Shown here in pieces: positions 24,164 to 33,259 of a DNA stretch of 36,958 nt. This DNA is from Gammaproteobacteria bacterium RBG_16_51_14. Its GTDB lineage: Bacteria; Pseudomonadota; Gammaproteobacteria; Eutrophobiales; Eutrophobiaceae. Position 1 is the first letter of the stretch. The number at the start of each line of letters is the position of its first letter. The translations under genes and the position numbers were made by a program. Where the stretch lies: NCBI GenBank assembly GCA_001802375.1, contig MGXK01000015.1:1-36958 (forward strand), in the 5' to 3' direction. The notes under the pieces are model-generated. The model saw only the letters and a list, made by a program, of their open reading frames with translations. It was not told where the DNA came from and did no database searches.

Positions 24164-26281
24164 TTAAACGTTACCATAACCGGCATCATCCCCAAGCCAC
24201 CTCCTGATCAGTAATTCTACCCTGTCCGGATATTTATTGATGAGCAATGTTGCTGCCTTCTGTACCTGGGGCAGGAGTCCGGCATCACGCATGAGGTCAG
24301 CAATACGCATCACGGGCAAACCTGTTTGCCGGGTGCCCAGAAATTCACCTGGTCCACGCAGTTCCAGGTCTTTCCGGGCGATCTCGAATCCGTTACTGAT
24401 GTTACGCATGGTTTCCAGTCTGGTACGCGCCAGATCACCAAGCGGTGGCTGGTATAACAGTACGCAATCGCTTTTTATTTCGCTGCGGCCAATACGTCCC
24501 CGCAGCTGGTGTAACTGCGCCAGTCCCAGACGCTCGGCGTTTTCAATCACCATGAGACTGGCATTCGGTACGTCCACACCCACCTCGATAACGGTGGTGG
24601 CAACGAGCAGTTGAATGGCGCCTGCCTTGAATTCCCGCATGACATACTCTTTTGCATCATTTTTCATGCGGCCGTGGATCAGATCGATGCGCAGCGGGCC
24701 CAGATTGTTCTGCAGATAGTCGCAGGTGTCTATGGCGGCCTGGCATTGCAAGGTCTCGGATTCTTCAATCAGGGTACACACCCAATAGACCTGCCGTCCC
24801 TCGGCACAGGCTTCGGCGATTCGAGTAATGACCTCGTCCCGGCGCTGCATGGATATCACGCGGGTAGTAACGGCTTGGCGGTTGGGCGGTAGTTCATCAA
24901 TGACGGTATTATCCAGATCGGCATAAATGGTCATGGCCAGAGTCCGCGGGATGGGGGTCGCCGTCATGATCAGCTGATGTGGGTATTGGCGGAGCCCGAT
25001 CCCTTTTTCCAGCAGCGCCAGCCGCTGATGCACACCAAAACGGTGCTGTTCATCGATAATGACCAGCCCCAGCCGTGCGAAGGTAACCTGTTCCTGAAAC
25101 AGCGCATGTGTACCAATGATGACCAGGGATTCTGCCTGGTTTAACCGGGCCAGCCTTTCCGCACGATCAGACTTTTTCAGCTTCCCGGAAAGCAGCAGGA
25201 CAGGCACACACAGGGGGGCCAGCCATTGACTGAATGTGGCATAGTGTTGTTCGGCCAATAACTCTGTCGGCGCCATCAGCGCCACCTGATAGCCGGCCTC
25301 AATTGCCTGTAAGACGGCATGTGCGGCAACGACCGTTTTCCCGCAACCAACGTCCCCCTGCACAAGCCGTAACATGGCGGTTTCCTGTTGTAAATCCGCC
25401 TGGATGGTTTCTACCGCGTGCTGTTGGGCAGGGGTTAATGAAAAGGGCAGGCTGGCAAGAAAACGCGGGACCAAGCCCTTGCTTAACGGCAATACCGGGG
25501 ACCGTTCCTGGCGTAACAGATCGCGTAATTGCCGCAGACCCAGATGGTGACTGAGCAATTCTTCAAAGGCAAGGCGCTGTTGCGCCGGATGTCTGCCTTC
25601 CCGGAGTGTCCTGGTATCGATCTCCGGTGGTGGACGATGCACATAACGCAGGGCGGAGACCAGATCCGGGAGCCGGAATGTTTCCCGTATTTCGTCAGGC
25701 AGTAATTCAGCTAGCCCGTTGCTGTCTGAAATCATCCAGTTCAACGCCTGTTCAGACAGGTTCCGCAGGCGCCTTTGCTGCAATCCCCCGGTGGACGGGT
25801 AGACCGGGGTCAATTGTTCGTCCAGTCCCGGCGGACAATCCTGATCGATGTGTTGATATTCAGGATGTATCATCTCCAGTGTATTCGGGCCTTTGCGCAC
25901 CTGGCCATAACAGCGCAGCAACACCCCGGGTTTCAGGGTATTCTGCTGTGCCTTTGAGAAATGAAAAAACCGCAGCAGGACCGCACCTGTCCCGTCGCTG
26001 ATACGGCATAACAGGGAACGGCGCCGGCCGAAATGTACCTGGGCCAGTTCAATTGTCCCCTGGATGTAGGCATCCTGACCGGCCAGCAAGGCACCGATGG
26101 GGGTCAGGTGCGTGCGATCAACGTACCGGTAGGGCAGGTGAAACAACAGGTCCTGAACCGTATGGATGGCAAGCCGGTTCAGTTTTTCCTCAATACGAAT
26201 GCCCACACCGTTGAGTCGGGAAACGGGGTCATCAAGCTGTGGTGTGTTGCGATTTGCCAAATGCTGCCCGGGCAATATCAT
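24164..26281 (-). CDS. recG: RecG, ATP-dependent branch-migration helicase
   Basis: The protein of about 705 residues has the RecG layout: an N-terminal wedge domain (YRYVDRTHLTPIGALLAGQD), Walker A LVQGDVGCGKTVVAAHA, the DEQH box in VIIDEQHRFGVHQRLALLEK, motif III in TATPIPRTLAMT, motif VI in QLHQLRGRIGRSEIKSDC, and a C-terminal GEFLGTRQTGLP. E. coli RecG has 693 residues. It remodels stalled forks and Holliday junctions. The start chosen is ATG at 26281, which overlaps the ridA stop by one base (TGATG). An in-frame TTG one codon upstream is less likely. Confidence 0.96.
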   Translation of the reverse strand: MILPGQHLANRNTPQLDDPVSRLNGVGIRIEEKLNRLAIHTVQDLLFHLPYRYVDRTHLTPIGALLAGQDAYIQGTIELAQVHFGRRRSLLCRISDGTGAVLLRFFHFSKAQQNTLKPGVLLRCYGQVRKGPNTLEMIHPEYQHIDQDCPPGLDEQLTPVYPSTGGLQQRRLRNLSEQALNWMISDSNGLAELLPDEIRETFRLPDLVSALRYVHRPPPEIDTRTLREGRHPAQQRLAFEELLSHHLGLRQLRDLLRQERSPVLPLSKGLVPRFLASLPFSLTPAQQHAVETIQADLQQETAMLRLVQGDVGCGKTVVAAHAVLQAIEAGYQVALMAPTELLAEQHYATFSQWLAPLCVPVLLLSGKLKKSDRAERLARLNQAESLVIIGTHALFQEQVTFARLGLVIIDEQHRFGVHQRLALLEKGIGLRQYPHQLIMTATPIPRTLAMTIYADLDNTVIDELPPNRQAVTTRVISMQRRDEVITRIAEACAEGRQVYWVCTLIEESETLQCQAAIDTCDYLQNNLGPLRIDLIHGRMKNDAKEYVMREFKAGAIQLLVATTVIEVGVDVPNASLMVIENAERLGLAQLHQLRGRIGRSEIKSDCVLLYQPPLGDLARTRLETMRNISNGFEIARKDLELRGPGEFLGTRQTGLPVMRIADLMRDAGLLPQVQKAATLLINKYPDRVELLIRRWLGDDAGYGNV

Positions 26282-26667
26282 CAATCAGGCAGTACCATGA
26301 TGGCGTCCATTTCGACCATTGCCCCCTTGGGCAGGCTGGCAACACCCACCGCCGCACGGGCGGGATAGGGTTTGCTGAAGTAGTCTGCCATGATGGCATT
26401 GACCAGGGGAAAATGGGCCAAATCGGTGAGATAAACGGTTAATTTGACAACATCGGCAAGGGAACCACCGGAGGCCCTGGCAACAGCGGAGAGATTTTCG
26501 AATACACGGACAATCTGGTCACGCATATCACCCTGGATCAGTTCCATCGACGCCGGAACCAGTGGTATCTGGCCGGACAGATAAACCGTATTCCCTGTTT
26601 TCACTGCCTGTGAGTAGGTACCTATCGCCTGTGGTGCATCTGCCGTTGTGATGATTTCCCGTTTCAT
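26281..26667 (-). CDS. ridA: RidA-family enamine/imine deaminase
   Basis: The 128-residue protein matches RidA (YjgF/TdcF): [57 protein letters not shown], and the catalytic arginine region [20 protein letters not shown]. It hydrolyses reactive 2-aminoacrylate and related imines that form from PLP enzymes, protecting them from damage. I place the start at 26667 (MKREIIT) because this gives the usual family length and a GGGGGCGG ribosome-binding site lies upstream; an ATG six codons earlier is also in frame. It precedes recG with a one-base overlap. Confidence 0.93.
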   Translation of the reverse strand: MKREIITTADAPQAIGTYSQAVKTGNTVYLSGQIPLVPASMELIQGDMRDQIVRVFENLSAVARASGGSLADVVKLTVYLTDLAHFPLVNAIMADYFSKPYPARAAVGVASLPKGAMVEMDAIMVLPD

Positions 26668-26727
26668 ACAGTTACCGCCCCCCATTTTGTGTAACCACCA
26701 GCGCCTGATAAAAATATCCCGCCAATA

Positions 26728-28845
26728 TCACTTCGCCCGGCTGACCTGTGAAACAGCCTTGATTCCCCTGAGCCGGCGCATGACATGGGCCAGGTGCGTC
26801 CGGTTTTTTACTTCAATCACAAATGTCATTGTCGTATGGCGGCCCTCCTGTTCCCCCAGTTCGACATTCTCGATGTTGGCATCCTGGTCTGCGATCGCCG
26901 CGGCGACGGTGGCCAGTACACCACGCTGGTTGGTGACATTCATTTTTATACTGGAACGAAAATCCCGGTCAATATTTTCCGCCCACTCGACATTGATCCA
27001 CTTTTCCGGCTGGTTCAGGAACAGGGCGACGTTTTTACAGGATTGATGATGAATGACAATGCCGCGACCGGTCGTCACGAAACCATGAATGGGATCGCCG
27101 GGTATGGGATAACAGCACTTGGGGAAACTGACCACCATGCCTTCGGTTCCCTTGATAGTCAGTGGCAGCGAGCCCTTGTTCTTGCTGATCTTCGTGCGCT
27201 TGTCAGGTTCGTCTGTCACCAGTTTCCGGGCGATCAGGGGCGCCATCCGGTTGCCAAGGCCAATGTCCACCAGCAGGGTCTCTTCCTTGTCAATCTTGTA
27301 TTCATCCAGCAGGCGTTGCAGCAATTGTTTATCGAGGTCCTGGTAGGTTGTCGAAAATACTTCCAGTTCCCTGTTCAGCAGGCGTTTCCCCTGTGCGAGG
27401 GCCTCGTTGTGTTGCAGGTTTTTCAGGTAATGGCGGATGTTGGTCCGTGCCTTGGCGGTAACGACAAAATTCAGCCAGGCCGGGTTCGGTCGTGCGGCAG
27501 GGGCGGTGATGATTTCGACGGTCTGGCCGGTCTGGAGCAGGGTGCTGAGCGGGGCCAGTCTCCGGTCAATCCTTACACCGACGCAATTGTTGCCTACATG
27601 CGTATGGATGGCATAAGCCATATCGACGGCCGTGGCGCCACGGGGCAATTCCATAATCTCCCCCTTGGGCGTAAACGTATAAACGGCATCCGGGAACAGA
27701 TCAACTTTGACGCTCTCAAAAAACTCTTTCGGGTTGCCGGCGGCCTTCTGCATTTCCATGATGTTGCGCAGCCATTCGCGGGCACGCCGGTGTGCATTGC
27801 TGCGGTCACCCACTCCTGCCTTGTAGAGCCAGTGTGCGGCAATTCCGTCTTCAGCGACATCATTCATGTCCTGGGAGCGGATCTGGACCTCGATCGGGAC
27901 ACCATAGGGGCCGAACAGTACCGTGTGCAGTGATTGATACCCGTTGGCCTTGGGGATGGCGATATAGTCCTTGAATTTGCCGGGTACCGGCTTGTACAGG
28001 TTATGCACGGTACCCACCACGCGGTAACAGGTATCGACCTGATCAACAATGATACGAAAGGCATAAACGTCAAACACCTCGGCAAAGGAAAGGCCCCGCA
28101 TGCGCATCTTCCGGTAAATACCGTACGAGTGTTTTTCACGACCAACCACCTGGGCAGGAATTTTTTCCTGGCGCAGGCGGCGCTTCAGTGTGGTACGGAT
28201 CTTGTTGATGATTTCCTTGCGATGGCCCCGCGCCTTTTTGATCTGTTCGTTCAGGATCCGGTAACGCAGCGGATACAGCGCGGCGAAACCCCTTTCCTCC
28301 AGTTCCAGGCGGATGCTGTTGATGCCTATTCTCAGGGCAATCGGGGCATAGACTTCCAGTGTTTCACGGGCGATGCGTCGGCACTTTGCGGGAGGGAGTG
28401 CATCGAGGGTGCGCATGTTATGTAAACGGTCAGCGAGTTTGACCAGGATAACACGGATGTCATCGCTCATTGCCATCAGCATCTTGCGGAAATTATGTGC
28501 CTGGGCCTCGGCGTAACTGTCGAATTCAATCTGGTCCAGTTTACTCACACCATCAACGAGTTCGGCTACCCCTTTTCCGAATTTTTTCCTGATCTCGTCC
28601 TTGGCAGTCGGTGTGTCCTCAATGACGTCGTGTAACAATGCCGCCATGAGTGTCATGTGATCCATGTGCATTTCACTCAGGGTACGGGTTACCTCCAGTG
28701 GATGCAGGATATAGGGTTCACCACTTGCGCGTAGCTGGCCTTTATGGGCCCTGGCGCTGAATTCATAGGCCCGCTGTACCTTATAGACCTGATACGGAGG
28801 CAGATAGGCAGCTATCTGTTCAAGCAGTTCGTCAATGGTATACAC
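26728..28845 (-). CDS. spoT: SpoT, bifunctional (p)ppGpp synthetase/hydrolase
   Basis: At 705 residues (E. coli 702) the layout is complete. The HD hydrolase domain has YILHPLEVTRTLSEMH and ALLHDVIEDTPTA (H72, D73). The synthetase domain (about 220-340) includes GLSFAEVFDVYAFRIIVD and the ATP/GDP region KDYIAIPKANGYQSLHT. TGS (about 390-450) has VYTFTPKGEIMELPRGATAV. The C-terminal ACT domain has NVTNQRGVLATVAAAIADQD. It controls ppGpp levels in starvation. The intact HD motif indicates active hydrolysis. It lies between ridA and rpoZ in the usual gammaproteobacterial order. Confidence 0.96.
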   Translation of the reverse strand: MYTIDELLEQIAAYLPPYQVYKVQRAYEFSARAHKGQLRASGEPYILHPLEVTRTLSEMHMDHMTLMAALLHDVIEDTPTAKDEIRKKFGKGVAELVDGVSKLDQIEFDSYAEAQAHNFRKMLMAMSDDIRVILVKLADRLHNMRTLDALPPAKCRRIARETLEVYAPIALRIGINSIRLELEERGFAALYPLRYRILNEQIKKARGHRKEIINKIRTTLKRRLRQEKIPAQVVGREKHSYGIYRKMRMRGLSFAEVFDVYAFRIIVDQVDTCYRVVGTVHNLYKPVPGKFKDYIAIPKANGYQSLHTVLFGPYGVPIEVQIRSQDMNDVAEDGIAAHWLYKAGVGDRSNAHRRAREWLRNIMEMQKAAGNPKEFFESVKVDLFPDAVYTFTPKGEIMELPRGATAVDMAYAIHTHVGNNCVGVRIDRRLAPLSTLLQTGQTVEIITAPAARPNPAWLNFVVTAKARTNIRHYLKNLQHNEALAQGKRLLNRELEVFSTTYQDLDKQLLQRLLDEYKIDKEETLLVDIGLGNRMAPLIARKLVTDEPDKRTKISKNKGSLPLTIKGTEGMVVSFPKCCYPIPGDPIHGFVTTGRGIVIHHQSCKNVALFLNQPEKWINVEWAENIDRDFRSSIKMNVTNQRGVLATVAAAIADQDANIENVELGEQEGRHTTMTFVIEVKNRTHLAHVMRRLRGIKAVSQVSRAK

Positions 28846-28901
28846 GGTACGTTTTGTCGGGTGTGCCTGACGTCAGTCAGACACGGGCCAGGGATCAGGG
28901 T

Positions 28902-28929
28902 CAGGACAGGAATCCCAGCCCCTGTCCTG
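28902..28929. other. Stem-loop between rpoZ and spoT
   Basis: CAGGACAGG (28902-28910) pairs perfectly with CCTGTCCTG (28921-28929) around a 10-base loop. No T-tract follows on the minus strand, so it is not an intrinsic terminator. A 10-bp palindrome, CTGACGTCAG, lies nearby at 28867-28876. It could tune read-through or mRNA stability between rpoZ and spoT. Confidence 0.5.
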
Positions 28930-28951
28930 CGGTTTGCCGGGATGGATGTCC

Positions 28952-29215
28952 TTAATCAGAGACAGGGATTTCGAAATTACCCGGGTTGATGAATTCCTCA
29001 TCGCTGTCAAATTTGTCGATGGTATTGATATTGGTCTTGTTGACCAGTCCATCCGCAATCTCGCGCAGTGCAATCACCGTCGGTTTGTCATTGTCTCTCG
29101 AGACCATTGGATCGGATCCGAAGGTGATCTGCCTGGCGCGTTTGCTTGCCAGCAATACCAGGTCATAACGGTTATCAACATTCTGGAGACAATCCTCAAC
29201 TGTTAATCGGGCCAT
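28952..29215 (-). CDS. rpoZ: RNA polymerase omega subunit
   Basis: The 87-residue protein begins [20 protein letters not shown], then [10 protein letters not shown], and continues [18 protein letters not shown], the conserved core of RpoZ. Omega helps RNA polymerase assembly and, with the beta' subunit, forms a ppGpp-binding site. Its place between gmk and spoT is the standard gammaproteobacterial arrangement and links it to the stringent response. The C-terminal tail is short and acidic, as is common. Confidence 0.96.
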   Translation of the reverse strand: MARLTVEDCLQNVDNRYDLVLLASKRARQITFGSDPMVSRDNDKPTVIALREIADGLVNKTNINTIDKFDSDEEFINPGNFEIPVSD

Positions 29216-29361
29216 GGTTTTACCTCATTTCATACCGAAGTTGTCTGTTACTGTTAGCAAGGGTGGCGCCTGTTCCCGGATGGTAACTGAAATCAGCCGG
29301 TGAATTCGAAACGGATTCTGTTGGTATATGCCAGGAGCCTGTTCTGTGTATTGTACTGAAT

Positions 29362-30021
29362 CTAGGTGTCTTCCGCCATCATACGGTTGACAAGGGAGTC
29401 GAAGTATCTGGATTGGCGGCAGCGTCCCAGATTGGCTGTGCGGATGATGGCAGTCAGGTCTTCCATGGCCTTGTCAAATTCATCGTTGATGACGATGTAA
29501 TCAAATTCGCAGTAATGAGCCAGTTCCCGCCTTGCCTCCTGCATGCGCCGCTGGATTGCCACACTGTTATCTCCGTCACGCTTCTGCAGCCGATCCTTAA
29601 GGGACTGGTAGGAAGGTGGCAGGATAAAAACGCTCACGGTGCCGGTCATGAGTGAGCGTACCTGCTGTGCCCCCTGCCAGTCGATCTCGAGGATAACATT
29701 CGTGCCGTTGACCAGATGTTGTTTAACCCATTCCCTGGAGGTCCCGTAATAATGATCGAATACCTTCGCGTGTTCCAGGAACAGGTTGTTCCTGATCATT
29801 TCATGATAGGTTGGTTCATCAATGAAATGATAGGCAACCCCGTCCTGCTCGTCCGGCCGTCGCGGCCGCGTAGTGTGTGAAACCGAGACCTGTATGGACG
29901 GCGATGTCTGTGCGAGCGTCTTGACCAGTATAGTTTTGCCTGCGCCGGAAGGCGCCGAGATGATGAAAAGGGTGCCGGACTTGCTGATGTTACGGTTGTG
30001 TTCCTGTGTAGTCATAATCAA
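29362..30021 (-). CDS. gmk: Guanylate kinase
   Basis: The protein has the P-loop FIISAPSGAGKTILVKTLAQ near the N-terminus, then VSVSHTTRPRRPDEQDGVAY, VILEIDWQGAQQVRSLM and FILPPSYQSLKDRLQKR, the complete Gmk signature. It phosphorylates GMP to GDP, feeding GTP and ppGpp pools. The first two Met codons are both usable (M1 at 30021, M3 at 30015), which changes the length by two residues only. The higBA toxin-antitoxin pair separates it from yicC upstream. Confidence 0.95.
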   Translation of the reverse strand: MIMTTQEHNRNISKSGTLFIISAPSGAGKTILVKTLAQTSPSIQVSVSHTTRPRRPDEQDGVAYHFIDEPTYHEMIRNNLFLEHAKVFDHYYGTSREWVKQHLVNGTNVILEIDWQGAQQVRSLMTGTVSVFILPPSYQSLKDRLQKRDGDNSVAIQRRMQEARRELAHYCEFDYIVINDEFDKAMEDLTAIIRTANLGRCRQSRYFDSLVNRMMAEDT

Positions 30022-30215
30022 ATCAGGATGTTGTTATTCAATGTTGTATCTGAATATTAAGTAGGTGCATGAGAGCACGGTTTTTCCTATAGTCATCAAA
30101 ATTAGGTATATATGCAGGCATTAGCGTCCCTCCGCGCAATCCCTTGAGATAGACACCAAGCCAGCCGGGCAAGGGTTCCACGGTTTTCGCCCCGTCGGGC
30201 CAGGCTTGGCAATAA
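30022..30215. other. Intergenic region between gmk and higA
   Basis: This 194-base gap holds no gene. An imperfect inverted repeat with 7-base outer arms (CCAAGCC at 30156-30162, GGCTTGG at 30203-30209) surrounds a GC-rich centre just after the higA stop. It could act as the end signal of the toxin-antitoxin operon or be the edge of the inserted segment. Confidence 0.35.
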
Positions 30216-30512
30216 TTAAACCCGCAGTGGTTCGATCTCGCGGATCTCTTTTTTCTGCCGTACCTCCCACAAGTCCCGCGCTGCTTGCATGTTCAGCCAG
30301 GATTCCGGGGTTGTTTTAAGCAGCCTTGCCAGACGTGCGGCCATCTCCGGCGAACAGGCCCGCTTTTCATGGAGTAATTCACTTACGGTAAGACGCGATA
30401 CGCCCAGCCGTTCGGCAAACTCGGACTGGGTCATGTTCAAGGCGGGTAACACATCTTCACGCAAGATAGCGCCCGGATGGGTCGGCTTGCGGTTAGGGTT
30501 TCTCAAACTCAT
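30216..30512 (-). CDS. higA: HigA-family antitoxin (XRE helix-turn-helix)
   Basis: The 98-residue protein has the HigA/VapI form: NRKPTHPGAILREDVLPALN, then MTQSEFAERLGVSRLTVSEL as the helix-turn-helix (about residues 27-50), then AARLARLLKTTPESWLNMQA and ARDLWEVR. HigA neutralises HigB by direct binding and represses the operon. It starts at the last base of the higB stop (TAATG), so the two are translationally coupled, toxin first, which is the usual HigBA order. Confidence 0.93.
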   Translation of the reverse strand: MSLRNPNRKPTHPGAILREDVLPALNMTQSEFAERLGVSRLTVSELLHEKRACSPEMAARLARLLKTTPESWLNMQAARDLWEVRQKKEIREIEPLRV

Positions 30513-30790
30513 TAATGGTAATCCTCCAGGTTAACGTCAATGGCATCCTCACCTTCAAAGCGAAAGGTCAGCCGCCAATTACCCGATACGCTCACGGCAT
30601 AGTGGCCTTTGCGGTCACCCTTGAGGGGATGGAAACGATACCCCGGCAAGCGCATGTCTTCAGGGCGTGATGATGTATCCAGCTTGTCCAGCAGCCGGTC
30701 CAGACGGGCGGCATACTGCGCTGGAATACCCCGATAGTCTCCACGGGTAAAAAACCGCTCAATTCCACGATGCTTGAATGATCGTATCAT
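30512..30790 (-). CDS. higB: HigB-family toxin (RelE-type mRNA interferase)
   Basis: The 92-residue protein shows the HigB pattern: MIRSFKHRGIERFFTRGDYR, LDRLLDKLDTSSRPEDMRLP, the core GYRFHPLKGDRKGHYAVSVS, and GNWRLTFRFEGEDAIDVN. HigB cleaves mRNA on translating ribosomes; the basic residues of the core and the GNWRLTF strand are those expected at the active site. The gene is full length, so the module looks functional. It lies inside an otherwise conserved chromosomal gene cluster, which suggests insertion. Confidence 0.93.
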   Translation of the reverse strand: MIRSFKHRGIERFFTRGDYRGIPAQYAARLDRLLDKLDTSSRPEDMRLPGYRFHPLKGDRKGHYAVSVSGNWRLTFRFEGEDAIDVNLEDYH

Positions 30791-30806
30791 GTTATGTATT
30801 GGATTA

Positions 30807-30821
30807 CATTGTACTGCAATG
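30807..30821. promoter_or_regulatory. Possible HigA operator upstream of higB
   Basis: CATTG and CAATG arms with a 5-base centre lie 17 bases upstream of the higB start, inside a larger repeated GGATTAC context (30801-30807 and 30821-30827). HigA antitoxins usually bind short inverted repeats overlapping their promoter. The match is short, so this is tentative. Confidence 0.35.
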
Positions 30822-30851
30822 GATTACTATGGACAAGATTAAGACGGCGAA

Positions 30852-30905
30852 GTTGTGGGTGGTGGGTTGTAGGTTGCTAACAACTAACAACTGACAACTG
30901 ACTAC
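30852..30905. repeat. Low-complexity GGTTG / CAACT tract
   Basis: A run of GT-rich sequence (GTTGTGGGTGGTGGGTTGTA) passes into short CAACTAACAACTGACAACTG repeats, just after the 3' end of yicC. Such tracts are often dispersed repeats in bacterial chromosomes. Here it sits at the boundary between the higBA module and yicC. No open reading frame is involved. Confidence 0.5.
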
Positions 30906-30915
30906 GAACAATTCC

Positions 30916-31782
30916 TCACTCAATGTTCTGTATCTGCTCCCGCATCTGCTCGATGAGGACCTTCAGTTCAACCGAGGCGTTACTGGTGTCGAGATGGGCT
31001 GATTTTGCTCCCAGTGTATTGGCTTCGCGGTTCATCTCCTGCATCAGGAAATCCAGGCGGCGGCCTACCGGGTTCGTATCGTCCAGGGCCCGCTTGACTT
31101 CCCCGATATGGGCATCCAGTCTATCCAATTCCTCTGCAATATCCATTTTCTGTGCCAGTAACAGCATTTCCTGCTCGAGGCGATCATGATCCAGTTCCGT
31201 AGACAGTTCCCTGGCCCTGTTGAGTAGTTTTTCACGCAGGTTGCTCACGATAACAGGTAATTTCCTGCGTACCCCGGTCACGATGGCCGCCGCCATGGTG
31301 CAACGTTCCATGATCAAGCCATGAATTTTTGCACCTTCACGCAAGCGGGTCTCGACGACGATTGCCAGCACACAATCCAGCAGTTGCAACAGCGGTTCCC
31401 TGATTTGTTCCGGATCCAGGGCCGCCCGATCGATGACCCCCGGCCAGCCCAGGATATCCAGGGCGCTGATGGGTGCCGGATCGGTAATGGTTGCCTGCAA
31501 TGATTTTGCACTCTGAATCAGTTTTTGCGCCAGAGAGACATTGACAGGCAGCTCGCAGGCAGCGGAGTCCCCGGCTTCAAAACGAAGTGCACAATCCACC
31601 TTGCCGCGTTTCAGGCTGCCTGCAATCCGATCGCGAAATACGTTTTCAAGCATACGCAGGTCTTCAGGTAACCGTATAGACAGCTCCAGATAGCGATGGT
31701 TGACGGTACGAATTTCCCAGACAGCCTGGCCCCACTCACCGGATCCCTCCAACCGCCCGTAGGCCGTCAAACTGGCAATCAT
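30916..31782 (-). CDS. yicC: YicC-family endoribonuclease-like protein
   Basis: The 288-residue protein fits YicC (E. coli 287). It has [18 protein letters not shown] at the start, then [20 protein letters not shown], then [19 protein letters not shown] residues ([20 protein letters not shown]) and a C-terminal [20 protein letters not shown]. The true start is ATG at 31782, with AAGGA upstream; an upstream ATG at 31890 gives an unconserved 36-residue extension. YicC proteins are linked to RNA decay in recent work. It is divergent from rph with a shared promoter region. Confidence 0.93.
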   Translation of the reverse strand: MIASLTAYGRLEGSGEWGQAVWEIRTVNHRYLELSIRLPEDLRMLENVFRDRIAGSLKRGKVDCALRFEAGDSAACELPVNVSLAQKLIQSAKSLQATITDPAPISALDILGWPGVIDRAALDPEQIREPLLQLLDCVLAIVVETRLREGAKIHGLIMERCTMAAAIVTGVRRKLPVIVSNLREKLLNRARELSTELDHDRLEQEMLLLAQKMDIAEELDRLDAHIGEVKRALDDTNPVGRRLDFLMQEMNREANTLGAKSAHLDTSNASVELKVLIEQMREQIQNIE

Positions 31783-31905
31783 GATGTTGTTTCCTTTCGT
31801 TCTGGATTTCCTTTCAATAGTAACGCCTTGTCGGGATGCGGGAAATACTGCGCGGTTGAAAATAACCGTTATAATCGCCCTCTTTTTCATAAACCGGAGA
31901 AAACC

Positions 31906-32622
31906 ATGCGCCCGAGTGGACGTGCCCCAGACGAATTACGCAGTGTCGCTATCACCCGCAATTTTACCTGCCATGCCGAAGGTTCGGTCCTGGTGGAATT
32001 CGGCAATACCAGGGTCATCTGTAATGCCAGTTTTGATACGGGTGTACCCGGCTTTCTCAAGGGCAAGGGCCGGGGCTGGATCACGGCAGAATACGGGATG
32101 CTGCCCCGATCAACGGGTTCACGCATGCGGCGTGAGGCGACACAGGCCAGGCAGGGTGGTCGCACCATGGAGATCCAGCGCCTGATCGGGCGCTCTCTGC
32201 GTGCCATCGTCGATATGCAGGCCCTGGGTGAAAATACCGTCGTGGTTGATTGCGATGTCATCCAGGCGGACGGCGGGACGCGGACCGCATCGATCACCGG
32301 CGCCTATGTGGCACTGGTGGATGCCTTCCGGAAATGTCAGGCCGGTGGCCTGATCAAGGCCGATCCGATCCGTGGCATGATTGCCTCCGTTTCGGTTGGC
32401 ATCTACCAGGGGACACCGGTGCTGGACCTTGATTACAGCGAGGATTCCGCTGCCGAAACCGATATGAATGTGGTGATGAATGATGCCGATCACTTTATCG
32501 AGGTACAGGGCACGGCCGAGGGACATCCCTTCACTACGGAGGAACTGGATCGGCTGCTGGTACTGGCAAAAAAGGGCATCACCACACTGTTCGAACACCA
32601 GCGTCAGTCCCTGCATGGCTGA
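31906..32622 (+). CDS. rph: RNase PH
   Basis: The start at 31906 gives 238 residues, the E. coli length, and the N-terminus [20 protein letters not shown] matches the family; earlier in-frame ATGs are not conserved. Further signatures are [39 protein letters not shown] and [12 protein letters not shown]-like [19 protein letters not shown]. It removes 3' tRNA nucleotides using phosphate. CCGGAGA precedes the ATG, and a TATAAT (31870-31875) lies in the divergent promoter region. Its end overlaps the rdgB start by 8 bases. Confidence 0.96.
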   Translation: MRPSGRAPDELRSVAITRNFTCHAEGSVLVEFGNTRVICNASFDTGVPGFLKGKGRGWITAEYGMLPRSTGSRMRREATQARQGGRTMEIQRLIGRSLRAIVDMQALGENTVVVDCDVIQADGGTRTASITGAYVALVDAFRKCQAGGLIKADPIRGMIASVSVGIYQGTPVLDLDYSEDSAAETDMNVVMNDADHFIEVQGTAEGHPFTTEELDRLLVLAKKGITTLFEHQRQSLHG

Positions 32623-33259
32623 TTCACGCCAGGCACATCGTGTTGTCCTCGCCAGCAGCAATACTGGCAAGCTCCGCGAAATCGGGGATATGCTGAAGGG
32701 CTTGCACATGGAAGTACTGCTGCAGGCGCAATTTCATGTCCCGGAGGTCGAAGAAACGGGACTGACCTTTGTCGAGAATGCGATCCTGAAGGCCAGGAAT
32801 GCGGCAAGGTATTCAGGCCTGCCTGCCATCGGTGATGATTCCGGCATTGAGATAGACGCCCTGGAGGGTAAACCGGGCATCTACTCGGCCCGTTATGCCG
32901 GCACCGGGGCAAGTGATGAAGACAACCTCAGGAAACTCATCGGGGAGATCAGGCAAATCCCGGAGGGGAAACGCAGCGCCCGGTTTGTCTGTTGCATGGT
33001 CTATCTGCGCCATGCCGATGATCCGGACCCGGTGCTGGCACGGGGTGTATGGGAGGGGGTTGCCATTACCGAGCCCAGGGGGAGCAACGGTTTCGGCTAT
33101 GACCCCGTGTTTTATGTCCCGACCCATCACTGTACCTCGGCCGAATTACCCCCCGCGGTTAAAAATCAACTCAGTCACCGGGGCCAGGCACTGGGTCAAC
33201 TCATGGAGAAACTGCAAGCAGAAGATTCCGTTATGCACCCGGTAACGCAGACCGGCTGA
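32615..33259 (+). CDS. rdgB: RdgB, XTP/dITP (Ham1-type) pyrophosphatase
   Basis: The 214-residue protein has [18 protein letters not shown] near the N-terminus, [40 protein letters not shown] (catalytic acidic region) and [15 protein letters not shown]. These are the Ham1/RdgB signatures. It removes dITP and XTP from nucleotide pools and so prevents mutagenic incorporation. The start at 32615 overlaps rph by 8 bases and begins the conserved sequence at once. The 3' end overlaps the convergent molybdopterin subunit by 29 bases, so each gene's last codons are encoded on both strands. Confidence 0.95.
   Translation: MADSRQAHRVVLASSNTGKLREIGDMLKGLHMEVLLQAQFHVPEVEETGLTFVENAILKARNAARYSGLPAIGDDSGIEIDALEGKPGIYSARYAGTGASDEDNLRKLIGEIRQIPEGKRSARFVCCMVYLRHADDPDPVLARGVWEGVAITEPRGSNGFGYDPVFYVPTHHCTSAELPPAVKNQLSHRGQALGQLMEKLQAEDSVMHPVTQTG

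Noticed and set aside
26785-27933. A 382-codon open frame on the plus strand
   Set aside because: It lies entirely antisense to spoT, whose full protein is recognised. The antisense translation has no recognisable domain and is a by-product of the codon pattern of spoT.
31783-31905. Upstream ATG codons for yicC (31890) and rph (31696)
   Set aside because: The extensions are not conserved and overlap each other on opposite strands, whereas the internal starts match known lengths and have ribosome-binding sites.
32119-32709. A 196-codon open frame on the minus strand
   Set aside because: It is antisense to rph and the start of rdgB; no domain is visible.
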